Assembly: GCA_021806045.1 (NCBI GenBank)
Contig: JAJZDI010000012.1
Location: 17,757 to 81,756, forward strand
Origin: Actinomycetes bacterium
GTDB taxonomy: Bacteria; Actinomycetota; Acidimicrobiia; Acidimicrobiales; RAAP-2
DNA: 64,000 nt
Direction: 5' to 3'
The position numbers were made by a program, and so were the translations under genes. Below are positions 8,925 to 17,019 of the stretch, in pieces (the first letter of the stretch is position 1; every line of letters begins with the position of its first letter). Below the pieces are notes generated by a model. It was given only the letters and a program-made list of their open reading frames with translations. It did no database searches and had not been told where the DNA came from.

Positions 8925-8938
8925 ACCCCGGAGGGGAG

Positions 8939-8944
8939 TACACT
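8939..8944 (+). promoter_or_regulatory. -10 element TACACT of a leaderless sufC1 promoter
   Basis: TACACT ends 6 nt before the GTG start at 8951, a spacing repeated before many genes in this window. A GGAGGGGAG run at 8930-8938 could alternatively act as a distant Shine-Dalgarno (12 nt). Confidence 0.5.
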
Positions 8945-8950
8945 CGGGGC

Positions 8951-9718
8951 GTGCCCGATGACCCGCCGCCCCCTGGCGCCCCGCTCCTCCAGATCGAGGG
9001 CCTCACCGTCGCCGCCGGCGACACCGAGATCCTCCACGGCGTCGACCTGACCGTCGAGGCCGGCTCGGTCCATGCCCTGATGGGCCCCAACGGATCGGGC
9101 AAGTCCACCCTGGCCAAGGTCCTCCTCGGCAACCCCGCGCTACGCGTCACCTCCGGCTCGATCCGCCTGGCCGGCGAGGACGTCACCGCGTGGCCGACGG
9201 ACGTCCGGGCCAAGGCCGGCATGTTCCTCGCCTTCCAGGATCCCGAGGCCATCAGCGGTCTGCCCGTCCTCCAGTTCCTGCGCCAGGCCATGTCGGCCCG
9301 CCAGGGGATCGACCTCTCGGTGCTCGAGGTGCGCCTGGCCATGCTCGAATGGATGGAGAAGCTGGGGATGGACCCCTCCTTCGGCGAGCGCCACCTGAAC
9401 GACGGCTTCTCGGGCGGCGAGCGGAAGCGCAACGAGATCCTGCAGATGGCCCTGCTCGACCCGGTGGTGGCCGTCCTTGACGAGACGGACTCCGGGCTCG
9501 ACGTCGACGCGCTGAAGGCGGTCGCCCGGGGTGTGGGGATCGTGCGCCAGACACGCACCGACCTCGGCGTGCTCGTCATCACCCACTACCAGCGCCTCCT
9601 CGAGGAGCTGGCACCCGACCGCGTCCACCTGCTGGTGGACGGGGTCGTCGTGGCCGAGGGTGGGCCCGAGCTGGCCGCCCAGCTCGAGGCCGAGGGCTAC
9701 GACCGGTGGCGGGCGTGA
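8951..9718 (+). CDS. sufC: Fe-S cluster assembly ATPase SufC, copy 1
   Basis: A 255-aa ABC ATPase of the SufBCD scaffold that powers Fe-S cluster assembly in the cytoplasm. Walker A is GPNGSGKST (about residues 43-51), the Q-loop is FLAFQDPEAI, the signature is FSGGERKRNE (about 154-163), Walker B is VVAVLDETDSGLDVDALK and the H-switch is ITHYQ. The GTG at 8951 (VPDDPPPPG) replaces a much longer uninterrupted frame. It is followed directly by sufS (GTGA overlap) and then sufU. A second, divergent SufC is encoded at 11687-12454. This copy has the more canonical SufC sequence and probably serves the main machinery. Confidence 0.95.
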   Translation: MPDDPPPPGAPLLQIEGLTVAAGDTEILHGVDLTVEAGSVHALMGPNGSGKSTLAKVLLGNPALRVTSGSIRLAGEDVTAWPTDVRAKAGMFLAFQDPEAISGLPVLQFLRQAMSARQGIDLSVLEVRLAMLEWMEKLGMDPSFGERHLNDGFSGGERKRNEILQMALLDPVVAVLDETDSGLDVDALKAVARGVGIVRQTRTDLGVLVITHYQRLLEELAPDRVHLLVDGVVVAEGGPELAAQLEAEGYDRWRA

Positions 9719-10968
9719 CCGGCACCCGGGTGCCCCCCGCCCTCGACGTGGCCACCGTCCGCAAGGAGTTCGCCCTGCTGTCGGCCGACCGTGGCGGCCG
9801 CCCGCTCGCCTACCTCGACTCGGCCGCATCGTCGCAGCGCCCCGCCCGCGTCCTCGACGCCATGCGCTCCTACGAGGAGACGACCCACGCGAACGTCCAC
9901 CGGGGCGTCTACGCGGTGGCGGAGGAGGCGACCCGGCGCTTCGAGGCGGCCCGGGTGGCGACCGGTCGCTTCATCGGCGCCCCGGTCCCCGACCGCGAAG
10001 TGGTCTTCACCAAGAACGCCACCGAGTCGCTCAACCTGGTGGCCCACACGTGGGGACGGCGGAACCTGCACGCCGGCGACGTGGTCGTCCTCACGGAGAT
10101 GGAGCACCACGCCAACGTGGTCCCGTGGCTGATGCTGGCCGAGGAGCGTGGCCTCGAGCTGCGGTGGATCCCCATCGACGACCACGGGTTCCTCGTCCTC
10201 GACGACCTGGACCGCCTGGTGGACGGGGCCGGACTGGTCGCCGTCACCGCCATGTCGAACGTGCTGGGGACCCTGAACCCGCTGGCGGAGATCGCCGAGG
10301 TGGCCCACGCCGCCGGGGCGCTGGTGGTGGCCGACGGCGCCCAGTCGGTCCCCCACCTGGCCACCGACGTGACCGCGCTGGGCTGCGACTTCATCGCCTT
10401 CAGCGCCCACAAGATGCTCGGGCCCACCGGCATCGGCGTGCTGTGGGGACGTGAGGCGCTCCTCGCCGACCTGCCCCCGTTCCTGGGAGGCGGCGAGATG
10501 ATCCTGGACGTCCGCAAGGACGGCTTCACGCCGAACGACATCCCCTGGCGGTTCGAGGCCGGCACCCCGCCCATCGCCGAGGCCATCGGCCTCCACGCCG
10601 CCATTGACTACCTGGGCGAGCTGGGCATGGACGCGGTCCGGGCCCACGAGATCGACCTGACCGCCTACGCGCTGGACGTGCTGGCCGACCGGTTCGGCGC
10701 CGACATCACCGTGTACGGCCCCCCGGCCGCTGACGAGCGGGGCGGCGTGATCTCCTTCACCCACCGCGACATCCACCCCCACGACCTCTCCCAGGTACTC
10801 GACCAGCACGGGGTGTGCATCCGAGCCGGCCACCACTGCGCCAAGCCGCTCATGCGTCGACTGGGGGTGACGGCGACGGCCCGGGCGTCCTTCGGTCCCT
10901 ACAACGACCGCACCGACGTCGACCGCCTGGCCGACGCGCTGGACGAGGCGGCGAGGTTCTTCGCGTGA
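9715..10968 (+). CDS. sufS: Cysteine desulfurase SufS
   Basis: A 417-aa PLP enzyme of the group II (SufS/CsdA) desulfurases that mobilises sulfur from cysteine to SufU. Visible motifs are YLDSAASSQRP, THANVHRGVY, TKNATESLNLVA, EMEHHANVVPW, VVADGAQSVPH, the PLP-lysine segment SAHKMLGPTGIG and the active-site Cys in IRAGHHCAKPLM. The GTG at 9715 overlaps the sufC1 stop (GTGA), a junction seen repeatedly here; GTG 9706 is an alternative 3 codons longer. It is in one plus-strand operon with sufC1 and, after 59 nt plus a 26-codon ORF, sufU. Group II desulfurases depend on SufU in Gram-positive bacteria, consistent with the neighbour. Confidence 0.96.
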   Translation: MTGTRVPPALDVATVRKEFALLSADRGGRPLAYLDSAASSQRPARVLDAMRSYEETTHANVHRGVYAVAEEATRRFEAARVATGRFIGAPVPDREVVFTKNATESLNLVAHTWGRRNLHAGDVVVLTEMEHHANVVPWLMLAEERGLELRWIPIDDHGFLVLDDLDRLVDGAGLVAVTAMSNVLGTLNPLAEIAEVAHAAGALVVADGAQSVPHLATDVTALGCDFIAFSAHKMLGPTGIGVLWGREALLADLPPFLGGGEMILDVRKDGFTPNDIPWRFEAGTPPIAEAIGLHAAIDYLGELGMDAVRAHEIDLTAYALDVLADRFGADITVYGPPAADERGGVISFTHRDIHPHDLSQVLDQHGVCIRAGHHCAKPLMRRLGVTATARASFGPYNDRTDVDRLADALDEAARFFA

Positions 10969-11027
10969 GCGCCGGTGCGCTGGCGGGCCGTGGCACGCCG
11001 GCAGGTACGGCCCGCTACCCTGGCCGC

Positions 11028-11108
11028 GTGAGGACGGCGCACGACCACGGCCACCACGACCACGGGTTCCACGGCATCGGCATCGGCAGGACCGGGGAGC
11101 GGGCCTGA
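11028..11108 (+). CDS. 26-aa His-rich small ORF coupled to sufU
   Basis: A GTG-initiated 26-codon ORF whose TGA stop overlaps the ATG of sufU (TGATG). Residues 5-16 read HDHGHHDHGFHG, six His in twelve residues, followed by IGIGRTGERA. TACCCT at 11016-11021 ends exactly 6 nt before the GTG, the leaderless promoter spacing seen for other genes here, so this could be an internal promoter plus leader peptide for sufU. It matches no family I know. It could bind metal (Fe/Zn/Ni), act as a translational coupler, or be a chance ORF. The good start context and exact stop/start overlap argue for translation. Confidence 0.45.
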   Translation: MRTAHDHGHHDHGFHGIGIGRTGERA

Positions 11109-11608
11109 TGGCCGGGCTCGAGGATCTCTACCGGGAGATCATCCTGGACCACTACCGCTCGCCCCGTAACCGGGGTGAGTTGCCGTCGCCACCTGCCCAC
11201 CGGGTCGAGGGCTTCAACCCGCTGTGCGGCGACGAGATCGTCGTCTCCCTGCAGGTGGAGGACGGCGTGCTGTCGGACATCAAGATCGGGGGCAGCGGCT
11301 GCTCGATCAGCCAGTCCTCGGCGTCGCTGATGTCGGCAGCGGTCAAGGGAAAGCCGGTCGACGAGGTGCGGGAGCTGATCGGCACCTTCAAGGCCATGAT
11401 GTCGATCCACGAGGCGACGCTCCCCCGCGACGGCGACGGTGGCGACGACCACGAGGATCCCTCACTGGACGCCGCACCGGTCGACGTGGGCTCGCTCGGC
11501 GAACTGGCCGCCCTCCAGGGCGTGGTGAAGTTCCCGGTGCGCATCAAGTGCGCCACACTGAGCTGGAACACGCTGGCCCAGGGACTGGACGAGGTCGCTC
11601 CCGCCTGA
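11108..11608 (+). CDS. sufU: SufU-type Fe-S assembly / sulfur-transfer protein
   Basis: A 166-aa Zn-dependent sulfurtransferase that accepts persulfide from SufS. It begins LEDLYREIILDHYRSPRNRG, the classic IscU/SufU N-terminus. It carries the three conserved cysteines in FNPLCGDEI, GGSGCSISQSS and RIKCATLSWNTL, with Asp in CGD as the fourth zinc ligand in SufU. The insertion between the second and third Cys, typical of SufU and absent in IscU, includes an acidic stretch (DGDGGDDHEDPS). The start is fixed by the TGATG overlap with the small upstream ORF. It is convergent with sufC2, with 78 bp between. Confidence 0.95.
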   Translation: MAGLEDLYREIILDHYRSPRNRGELPSPPAHRVEGFNPLCGDEIVVSLQVEDGVLSDIKIGGSGCSISQSSASLMSAAVKGKPVDEVRELIGTFKAMMSIHEATLPRDGDGGDDHEDPSLDAAPVDVGSLGELAALQGVVKFPVRIKCATLSWNTLAQGLDEVAPA

Positions 11609-11686
11609 TCCGCTGATCCGCCGCCCCGGTCCGCCCGGGCCGGCGCTCACACGATCCGGCGCCCCGACGTCCAGGCGCTCAGGCGC

Positions 11687-12454
11687 TCAGGCGAATGCCT
11701 GGTACCCGGCCCGGTCGACGGACATGGCGAGCTCGGCGCCACCGGTCGCCACCACCCGGCCGTCGACGAACACGTGGACGACATCGGGCACCAGCACGTC
11801 GAGAAGCCGGCGGAAGTGGGTGATGGCGAGCACGCCGAGCCCCCACTCCCCCACACCTTCCCGTACCCGGTGGGCCACCGCTGCCAGGGCATCGACGTCG
11901 AGGCCCGAGTCGATCTCGTCGAGCACGGCGAAGCGGGGCCGGGCCGTGGCCAGCTGGACCGTCTCGTTGCGCTTCCGCTCGCCCCCGGACAGGTCGACGT
12001 TGAGGGCCCGATCGAGCAGCGACGCGTCCAGGCCGATCCTCGCCGCCTCGGTCGACAGCAGGCCGGCCACATGGGCGGCGCGTGCCTCCTCGGCCGCCCG
12101 GTCCGTCGCCTCGACCGATCCGGCCAGCGGAGCCGAGCCGGCCAGCAGGGCGTCGAGGGTGGAGACCCCCGGAACCTCGGTCGGGTGCTGGAGGGTGAGG
12201 AAGAGCCCCACCCGGGCCCGCTGCCAGGTGGGCAGGGCGAGCAGGTCCACGCCGTCGAGGGTCACCGTCCCCCCGGTCACCTCGTAGCCGGGGCGGCCCA
12301 GGAGCACGTGGGCCAGGGTCGACTTGCCCGACCCGTTCGGGCCCATGACGGCGTGGACCTCACCGGCCCGCACCACGAGGTCGACGCCCCGCAGGATCTC
12401 CCGCCCGGGGACCCCGGCCCGCAGGCCCTCGACGACCAGCTCTCCGGCGCTCAC
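11687..12454 (-). CDS. sufC: Fe-S cluster assembly ATPase SufC, copy 2 (divergent)
   Basis: A 255-aa ABC ATPase. Walker A is GPNGSGKST, the Q-loop is FLTLQHPTEV, the signature is LSGGERKRNE, Walker B is FAVLDEIDSGLDVDALA and the H-loop is ITHFR. It is the same length as SufC copy 1 but clearly diverged, especially in the helical segment (an Ala/Glu-rich EATDRAAEEARAAHVAG stretch). The GTG at 12454 overlaps the Rieske gene stop by 4 bp (GTGA). Lying at the end of a sufD-Rieske-sufC2 minus-strand operon, it is the SufC cognate to this SufD by position. Two SufCs within 4 kb is unusual. Confidence 0.92.
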   Translation of the reverse strand: MSAGELVVEGLRAGVPGREILRGVDLVVRAGEVHAVMGPNGSGKSTLAHVLLGRPGYEVTGGTVTLDGVDLLALPTWQRARVGLFLTLQHPTEVPGVSTLDALLAGSAPLAGSVEATDRAAEEARAAHVAGLLSTEAARIGLDASLLDRALNVDLSGGERKRNETVQLATARPRFAVLDEIDSGLDVDALAAVAHRVREGVGEWGLGVLAITHFRRLLDVLVPDVVHVFVDGRVVATGGAELAMSVDRAGYQAFA

Positions 12455-12768
12455 CCGACGACCACCCACACGTCGTCGCCCTCGACCTCGACGTCGAAGA
12501 CGGGGACCGGCGTGGTGGCCGGCAGCGAGCACGGCTCGCCCGTCCGCAGGTCGAACGTCGAGCCGTGGCGCGCGCACTCGATCTCGAGCTCGCTCTCCCA
12601 CACCTCGCCCTCGGCCAGGGAGAAGTCCTCGTGGCTGCAGCGATCGCCGATGACGTAGAAATCGTCGCCGATGCGTACGACGGCCACCCGCAGGTCGCCG
12701 ACGTCGAAGCGGCGGGCCTGGCCCGGTGCCACGTCGTCGGGGCTGCACACCCGCACCCGGTCAGCCAC
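12451..12768 (-). CDS. Rieske [2Fe-2S] ferredoxin-type protein (SUF-associated)
   Basis: A 105-aa single-domain Rieske protein. The cluster ligands appear as CSHEDF (Cys-x-His) and CARHGSTF (Cys-x2-His), about 16 residues apart, with FDLRTGEPCSLPA after the second box. Such small NirD/Rieske proteins lie inside suf operons in many actinomycetes, and their exact role (electron donor or cluster carrier) is unsettled. The GTG at 12768 overlaps the sufD stop by 8 bp and the stop overlaps sufC2 by 4 bp, so the three genes are translationally coupled. A longer frame to 12816 would add non-conserved residues read from inside sufD. Confidence 0.93.
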   Translation of the reverse strand: MADRVRVCSPDDVAPGQARRFDVGDLRVAVVRIGDDFYVIGDRCSHEDFSLAEGEVWESELEIECARHGSTFDLRTGEPCSLPATTPVPVFDVEVEGDDVWVVVG

Positions 12769-14095
12769 GGGAACCCCCGGGGGCGGGAGCTGCCAGCCGG
12801 GCAGCGAGCAGGTCACGCACGACGCTCTCGGCCGCCGGCACCGGCACCTGGGTGGCGATGTCGGCGAAGAACCCCCGGACGATGAGCCGCTCGGCCTCGT
12901 CGCTGGGAACGCCCCGGGTCTCGAGGTAGTACCGCTGCTCCTCGTCGACAGGACCGACGGTGGATCCGTGCGAGCAGCGCACGTCGTTCTCCTCGATGTC
13001 GAGATTGGGCACAGAGTCGGCGTGCGCCCCGTCGTCGAGGACCAGGTTGTGGTTGGTCTGCGCCGCGTCCGACTTCACCGCTCCCTGCCGGATGCGGATC
13101 ATGCCGCTGTAGACGGAGTGGGCCTGCTCGCGCACGGCACCGGTGAAGAGCAGGTCACTGGTGGTCCGGGGCGCCACGTGGTCCTGGAGGGTGCGGAAGT
13201 CGAGCATCTGGTCGCCCCGGCCCAGGTAGGCGGCACGGAGCTCCGATCGTGCGCCCTCACCGGACAGCGTGGCGTCGGTCCGCTGCCTGGCGTAGCTGCC
13301 GCCCAGCGCCACCGTGAAGCTCTGGAGCAGGCCGTCCGCTCCCACCCGGCCGACCTGGGAGGCCAGGTGCCAGGCACCGGCATCGGGCTGCTCCACGGCC
13401 ACGTAGGCGAGCCGGGCACCGGCTGCCACGTCGAGCTCGACGACGGGGACGACCAGGTGGGGGTGGCCCTCCCCCCCCGCCGAGCCGCCGGTGAGCGTGT
13501 CGGCGCCGACGGTCAGCGCGATGACCGCCCCGTGTGCCCCCTCGCCGGCCCGGACGACCGTCCGGGGGAAGGCGGCGCTCCCGGCGCCCGCGGCACCGAC
13601 GACGTGGACGACGACCACCGGATCGGCGGGCGGTGCGCCGGGATCGAAGGTGATCACCACGGGATCGGGCGCGAAGGCGTCGTTCAGGAGCCCGAAGTCG
13701 GCGGGCTCGGACGCCACCGAGCCGAGGACGCGGCCGGCGGCGTCATCGGATGCGCCCCCGGCCGGCCGGGCGACCGTGAGCCCGCTGACCTCGATGGGCG
13801 GTCCGGCGGCGACGCTCCCGTCGACGGTGACGACCAGCCCGGCACGTGCCCCGAAGCGGTCGGCCAGGGCCACGGCGGCATCTACCAGTGACGGCGCCGG
13901 CTGCGCCGGCGCGGGAACGGGGCCGAACGCCTCGAGATCGAGCCGGTCGATGCGGCTGTAGCGCCAGACCTCGTCCTTCGGGGTCGGCAGGGGCGCCGCC
14001 CCGAACCGCTCGGCCGCGGCGGACCGCCGCTCGGCAAGCCAGGTGGGCCCGGGAAGGGCGCGTGCGAGGTCGGGAGTGAAGGCGGGGGGCGTCAT
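12761..14095 (-). CDS. sufD: Fe-S cluster assembly protein SufD
   Basis: A 444-aa SufBD-core protein. The N-terminus carries the SufD-type helix (TWLAERRSAAAERFGAAPLPTPKDEVWRYSRIDRLD), the core is beta-helical, and the C-terminus is conserved: YSGMIRIRQGAVKSDAAQTNHNLVLDDGAHADSVPNLDIEENDVRCSHGSTVGPVDEEQRYYLETRGVP, with the His of CSHGST that in SufD contributes to the SufB-SufD cluster site. The ATG at 14095 is chosen; the longer frame would run through the 9-bp tandem repeat upstream. It is divergent from the dienoyl-CoA isomerase gene and first in sufD-Rieske-sufC2, separated from sufB by 1.5 kb. Confidence 0.94.
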   Translation of the reverse strand: MTPPAFTPDLARALPGPTWLAERRSAAAERFGAAPLPTPKDEVWRYSRIDRLDLEAFGPVPAPAQPAPSLVDAAVALADRFGARAGLVVTVDGSVAAGPPIEVSGLTVARPAGGASDDAAGRVLGSVASEPADFGLLNDAFAPDPVVITFDPGAPPADPVVVVHVVGAAGAGSAAFPRTVVRAGEGAHGAVIALTVGADTLTGGSAGGEGHPHLVVPVVELDVAAGARLAYVAVEQPDAGAWHLASQVGRVGADGLLQSFTVALGGSYARQRTDATLSGEGARSELRAAYLGRGDQMLDFRTLQDHVAPRTTSDLLFTGAVREQAHSVYSGMIRIRQGAVKSDAAQTNHNLVLDDGAHADSVPNLDIEENDVRCSHGSTVGPVDEEQRYYLETRGVPSDEAERLIVRGFFADIATQVPVPAAESVVRDLLAARLAAPAPGGSRG

Positions 14096-14173
14096 TGGTC
14101 GATCAGGGGACTGCGGGGCGTTGCGGGTGCCACACGGCTCGACCACGAGCCCTGCCCCGCCATGATATCCGCC

Positions 14174-14209
14174 GGCCATGCCGGCCATGCCGGCCATGCC
14201 GGCCATGCC
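14174..14209. repeat. Four perfect tandem copies of GGCCATGCC
   Basis: A 9-bp unit repeated four times without error between the divergent sufD (start 14095) and dienoyl-CoA isomerase (start 14254) genes. Each unit contains ATG on the plus strand. The array ends 32 nt before the TACGCT -10-like element of the plus-strand gene, so copy-number change could alter spacing in this promoter region. Confidence 0.85.
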
Positions 14210-14253
14210 GGGCCGGACGTGCCGAGAGCGCGGCCGCACCCTACGCTGCCCCC

Positions 14254-15135
14254 ATGGCTCACGACGATCCCACCCCACCCGCTGCGGAGCACGGCGGGGA
14301 TGCCCAGCCGTTCCGGTCCGAGGTGCTCTCGATCGAGGTCGACGGTCATGTCGCCACCGTGTGGCTGGACCGGCCGGAGAAGCGGAACGCCCTCGGCCCC
14401 GCGTTCTGGGAGGACCTCCCCCGGGCCATGGAATGCGTCACCGGCGATCCCGACGTGCGCGTCGTGGTCATCGCCGCCCGCGGGCCCCACTTCAGCGTGG
14501 GCCTCGACCTCACCGCCATGGGTGGGCTGTCCGGGCAGGTGGGCCCGGGCGGCGGCAGCTCGGTGGCGGCCCGGGCGGCGGCCACCCGTGCCGAGGTGCT
14601 GCGCCTGCAGGCATCGGTGACGTCGGTCGCCACCTGCCCGAAGCCGGTCATCGCCGCCGTCCACGGCTACTGCATCGGCGGGGGGGTGGACCTCATCGCC
14701 GCCTGCGACATCCGCCTGGCCAGCGCGGACGCCATCTTCTCGGTGCGGGAGACGAAGGTGGCCATCGTCGCCGATCTCGGGAGCCTGCAGCGCCTGCCCG
14801 GGATCATCGGGCGCGGTCACATGGCCGAGCTCGCCTACACCGGCAAGGACATCGACGCGACCCGGGCTGCGGAGATCGGGCTGGTCAACCACGTGGTGGC
14901 CGACGAGGCGGCCCTTGCCGACGCCGCCTCGGCACTCGCCTCCGAGATCGCCGCCAACTCGCCGCTGGCCGTCCAGGGCACGAAGGCGGTGCTGTCCGCC
15001 GCCGACCATCGCCGGGTGGCCGAGGGCCTGGAGTACGTGGCCGTCTGGAACGCAGCATTCCTCGCCTCGAACGACCTGACGGAGGCCATGGGCGCGTTCC
15101 TGGAGAAGCGTCCCGCCACCTTCAGCGGCACCTGA
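14254..15135 (+). CDS. Delta3,5-Delta2,4-dienoyl-CoA isomerase-like crotonase
   Basis: A 293-aa crotonase. The segment CIGGGVDLIAACDIRLAS...FSVRETKVAIVADLGSLQRLPGIIGRG closely follows eukaryotic ECH1 (dienoyl-CoA isomerase), including the acidic residues used there for proton shuttling (Asp in GVDL, Glu in RETKV, Asp in VADLGS). ECH1 reshuffles double bonds of odd-position unsaturated fatty acyl-CoAs for beta-oxidation. The N-terminal 25 residues are a variable tail. TACGCT at 14242-14247 ends 6 nt before the ATG with no Shine-Dalgarno, suggesting a leaderless mRNA. It lies between sufD and sufB on the opposite strand, unrelated to Fe-S assembly by function. Confidence 0.88.
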   Translation: MAHDDPTPPAAEHGGDAQPFRSEVLSIEVDGHVATVWLDRPEKRNALGPAFWEDLPRAMECVTGDPDVRVVVIAARGPHFSVGLDLTAMGGLSGQVGPGGGSSVAARAAATRAEVLRLQASVTSVATCPKPVIAAVHGYCIGGGVDLIAACDIRLASADAIFSVRETKVAIVADLGSLQRLPGIIGRGHMAELAYTGKDIDATRAAEIGLVNHVVADEAALADAASALASEIAANSPLAVQGTKAVLSAADHRRVAEGLEYVAVWNAAFLASNDLTEAMGAFLEKRPATFSGT

Positions 15136-15188
15136 CGCCGCCCGACCCCGTCCGACCCCGGTGGCCGCCGGGGAGGGACCCCGGCGCC

Positions 15189-15533
15189 TCAACGGCGTTT
15201 GCGCCACCACCGGCTGCGGGAGCGCTGCTGGCGGGCCTCCTCCGCCTCGACATCGGCGAGGATGGCCGGCCCGGCCGCGTTCACGATGTCCTCGGCCGAG
15301 TCGAGCAGGGTGGCCGCGTCGTCGTCGGGGACGGGCGGCATGTCCTCGATGGCCGGCTCGACCAACGATCCGTGCTCCCATCCCACGTCGGCCATCCGCG
15401 GCTGGTAGGAGGGGCAGTTCTCCGGGCACTTCCACGGGGCGTCGGGGGCGAGGTCGAGCGAGCAGAAGCGCGCCACCTCCCCGGAGTCGTACGTCCGGCT
15501 CTGGAAGTGCTTGCACTCCTCACGCATGGCCAT
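15189..15533 (-). CDS. Small Cys-rich protein downstream of sufB
   Basis: A 114-aa protein (ATG 15533; GTG 15539 and ATG 15527 are alternatives). The N-terminal third has four cysteines in EECKHFQSRTY, ARFCSLDL and WKCPENCPSY, a spacing suited to a Zn or Fe-S site. The rest is acidic and Ala-rich, with a very basic end (QQRSRSRWWRKRR). CAGAAT ends 6 nt before ATG 15533. It starts 48 nt after the sufB stop on the same strand, so co-transcription with sufB is likely. I do not recognise the family beyond 'Cys-rich actinobacterial hypothetical'. A role as cluster carrier or SUF accessory is inference from position only. Confidence 0.7.
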   Translation of the reverse strand: MAMREECKHFQSRTYDSGEVARFCSLDLAPDAPWKCPENCPSYQPRMADVGWEHGSLVEPAIEDMPPVPDDDAATLLDSAEDIVNAAGPAILADVEAEEARQQRSRSRWWRKRR

Positions 15534-15581
15534 GGCCACATTCTGCCTTGCGGGTGACGGGGATCGGCCGGCGGGGGCCGC

Positions 15582-16979
15582 TCAGCCGATGGCGCCTTCC
15601 ATCTGCAGCTCGATCAGGCGCGACCACTCCACCGCGTACTCCATGGGGAGGGTCCGGGTGATGGGCTCGATGAACCCGTTGACGATCATCCCCATGGCCT
15701 GCTGCTCGGACAGGCCCCGGCTCATCAGGTAGAAGAGCTGGTCGTCACCGACCTTGGACACGGTGGCCTCGTGGCCGATGCGGGCGTCGCGCTCCCCCAC
15801 CTCCATGTAGGGCTTCGTCTCCGAGACCGACCGCTCGTCGAGCAGCAGGGCGTCGCAGCGCACGAAGCTCCGCGAGTTCTTGGCGCCCTCGTCGACATGG
15901 ACCAGGCCCCGGTAGGTGGTGGCACCGCCGTCCTTAGAGATCGACTTCGACACGATGGTCGAGGTGGTCTCGGGTGCGGCGTGGATCATCTTCGCCCCCG
16001 CGTCCTGGTGCTGGCCGGCACCGGCGTAGGCGACGGAGAGGACCTCGCCGGAGGCCTTCGGACCCATCAGGTAGACGGAGGGGTACTTCATCGTCAGGCG
16101 GGAGCCGATGTTGCCGTCGATCCACTCCACGTGGGCCTCCGCCTCGGCCCGAGCCCGCTTGGTCACCAGGTTGTAGACGTTGTTGGACCAGTTCTGGATG
16201 GTCGTGTAGGTGATCCGGCTGCCAGGGAGGGCGATCAGCTCGACCACCGCCGAGTGCAGGGAGTCGGTGCTGTAGACGGGGGCGGAACAGCCCTCGACGT
16301 AGTGCACCTGGGAGCCCTCGTCGGCGATGATCAGCGTCCGCTCGAACTGGCCCATGTTCTCGGCGTTGATGCGGAAGTAGGCCTGGAGGGGCTGGTCGAC
16401 GACGACGCCCGGCGGCACGTAGATGAACGACCCGCCCGACCACACCGCCGAGTTGAGGGCGGCGAACTTGTTGTCGTTCGGGGGGATCACCGTCCCGAAG
16501 TACGTGCGCACCAGCTCCGGGTACTCCCGCACGGCGGTGTCCATGTCGCAGAACAGGACGCCCATGGCCTCGAGGTCGGCACGGTTGCGGTGGAACACCA
16601 CCTCGGACTCGTACTGGGCGGTCACGCCGGCCAGGTACTTGCGCTCCGCCTCCGGGATCCCCAGCTTCTCGTAGGTGTTCTTGATGGAGGCCGGCAGGTC
16701 GTCCCAGTCCTTGGCCTGCTCCGTGGTGGGCTTGATGTAGTAGTAGATGTCGTCGAAGTCCAGGTCGGGCATGTTGACGGCGAACCACTGGGCCATCGGC
16801 CGGCGGTCGAAGCGGGCCAGGGCGCGCAGGCGGAACTCGCGCATCCACTCCGGCTCGTGCTTCATGGCCGACATCTCTCGGACGATCTCCTCGTTCAAGC
16901 CCTTCTTCGGCTTGAAGACGTAGTCCTCCTCGTCGGACCATCCGAGCGAGTAGCGGCCGAGATCGAGATCGGTGGTCAT
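15582..16979 (-). CDS. sufB: Fe-S cluster assembly scaffold SufB
   Basis: A 465-aa scaffold of the SufBC2D complex on which Fe-S clusters are built. It begins with the family hallmark ([31 protein letters not shown]) and contains [13 protein letters not shown], [61 protein letters not shown] and [24 protein letters not shown] segments, including the conserved Cys of RCDALLLD. The ATG at 16979 follows a GGGAG Shine-Dalgarno and replaces a frame 99 codons longer. The 5' region holds a 7-bp hairpin and a CTA-N4-GGTAG motif shared with sufC1. sufD is not adjacent but 1.5 kb downstream past an inserted opposite-strand gene. Confidence 0.96.
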   Translation of the reverse strand: MTTDLDLGRYSLGWSDEEDYVFKPKKGLNEEIVREMSAMKHEPEWMREFRLRALARFDRRPMAQWFAVNMPDLDFDDIYYYIKPTTEQAKDWDDLPASIKNTYEKLGIPEAERKYLAGVTAQYESEVVFHRNRADLEAMGVLFCDMDTAVREYPELVRTYFGTVIPPNDNKFAALNSAVWSGGSFIYVPPGVVVDQPLQAYFRINAENMGQFERTLIIADEGSQVHYVEGCSAPVYSTDSLHSAVVELIALPGSRITYTTIQNWSNNVYNLVTKRARAEAEAHVEWIDGNIGSRLTMKYPSVYLMGPKASGEVLSVAYAGAGQHQDAGAKMIHAAPETTSTIVSKSISKDGGATTYRGLVHVDEGAKNSRSFVRCDALLLDERSVSETKPYMEVGERDARIGHEATVSKVGDDQLFYLMSRGLSEQQAMGMIVNGFIEPITRTLPMEYAVEWSRLIELQMEGAIG

Positions 16980-16992
16980 GGCGCTCCCAACG

Positions 16993-17011
16993 GGCCGCCC
17001 GAGTGGCGGCC
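16993..17011 (-). promoter_or_regulatory. Hairpin in the sufB 5' untranslated region
   Basis: GGCCGCC and GGCGGCC form a perfect 7-bp stem around a 5-nt loop, ending 14 nt before the sufB start, just ahead of the GGGAG Shine-Dalgarno. It has no U tract. It could shape translation initiation, or be chance in GC-rich DNA. Confidence 0.4.
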
Positions 17012-17019
17012 GATTTCTC

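Noticed and set aside
6761..9718. 985-codon plus-strand open frame running into sufC1
   Set aside because: Its first 730 codons are antisense to the debranching enzyme and rich in improbable His/Arg/Gly. Only the last 256 codons match SufC.
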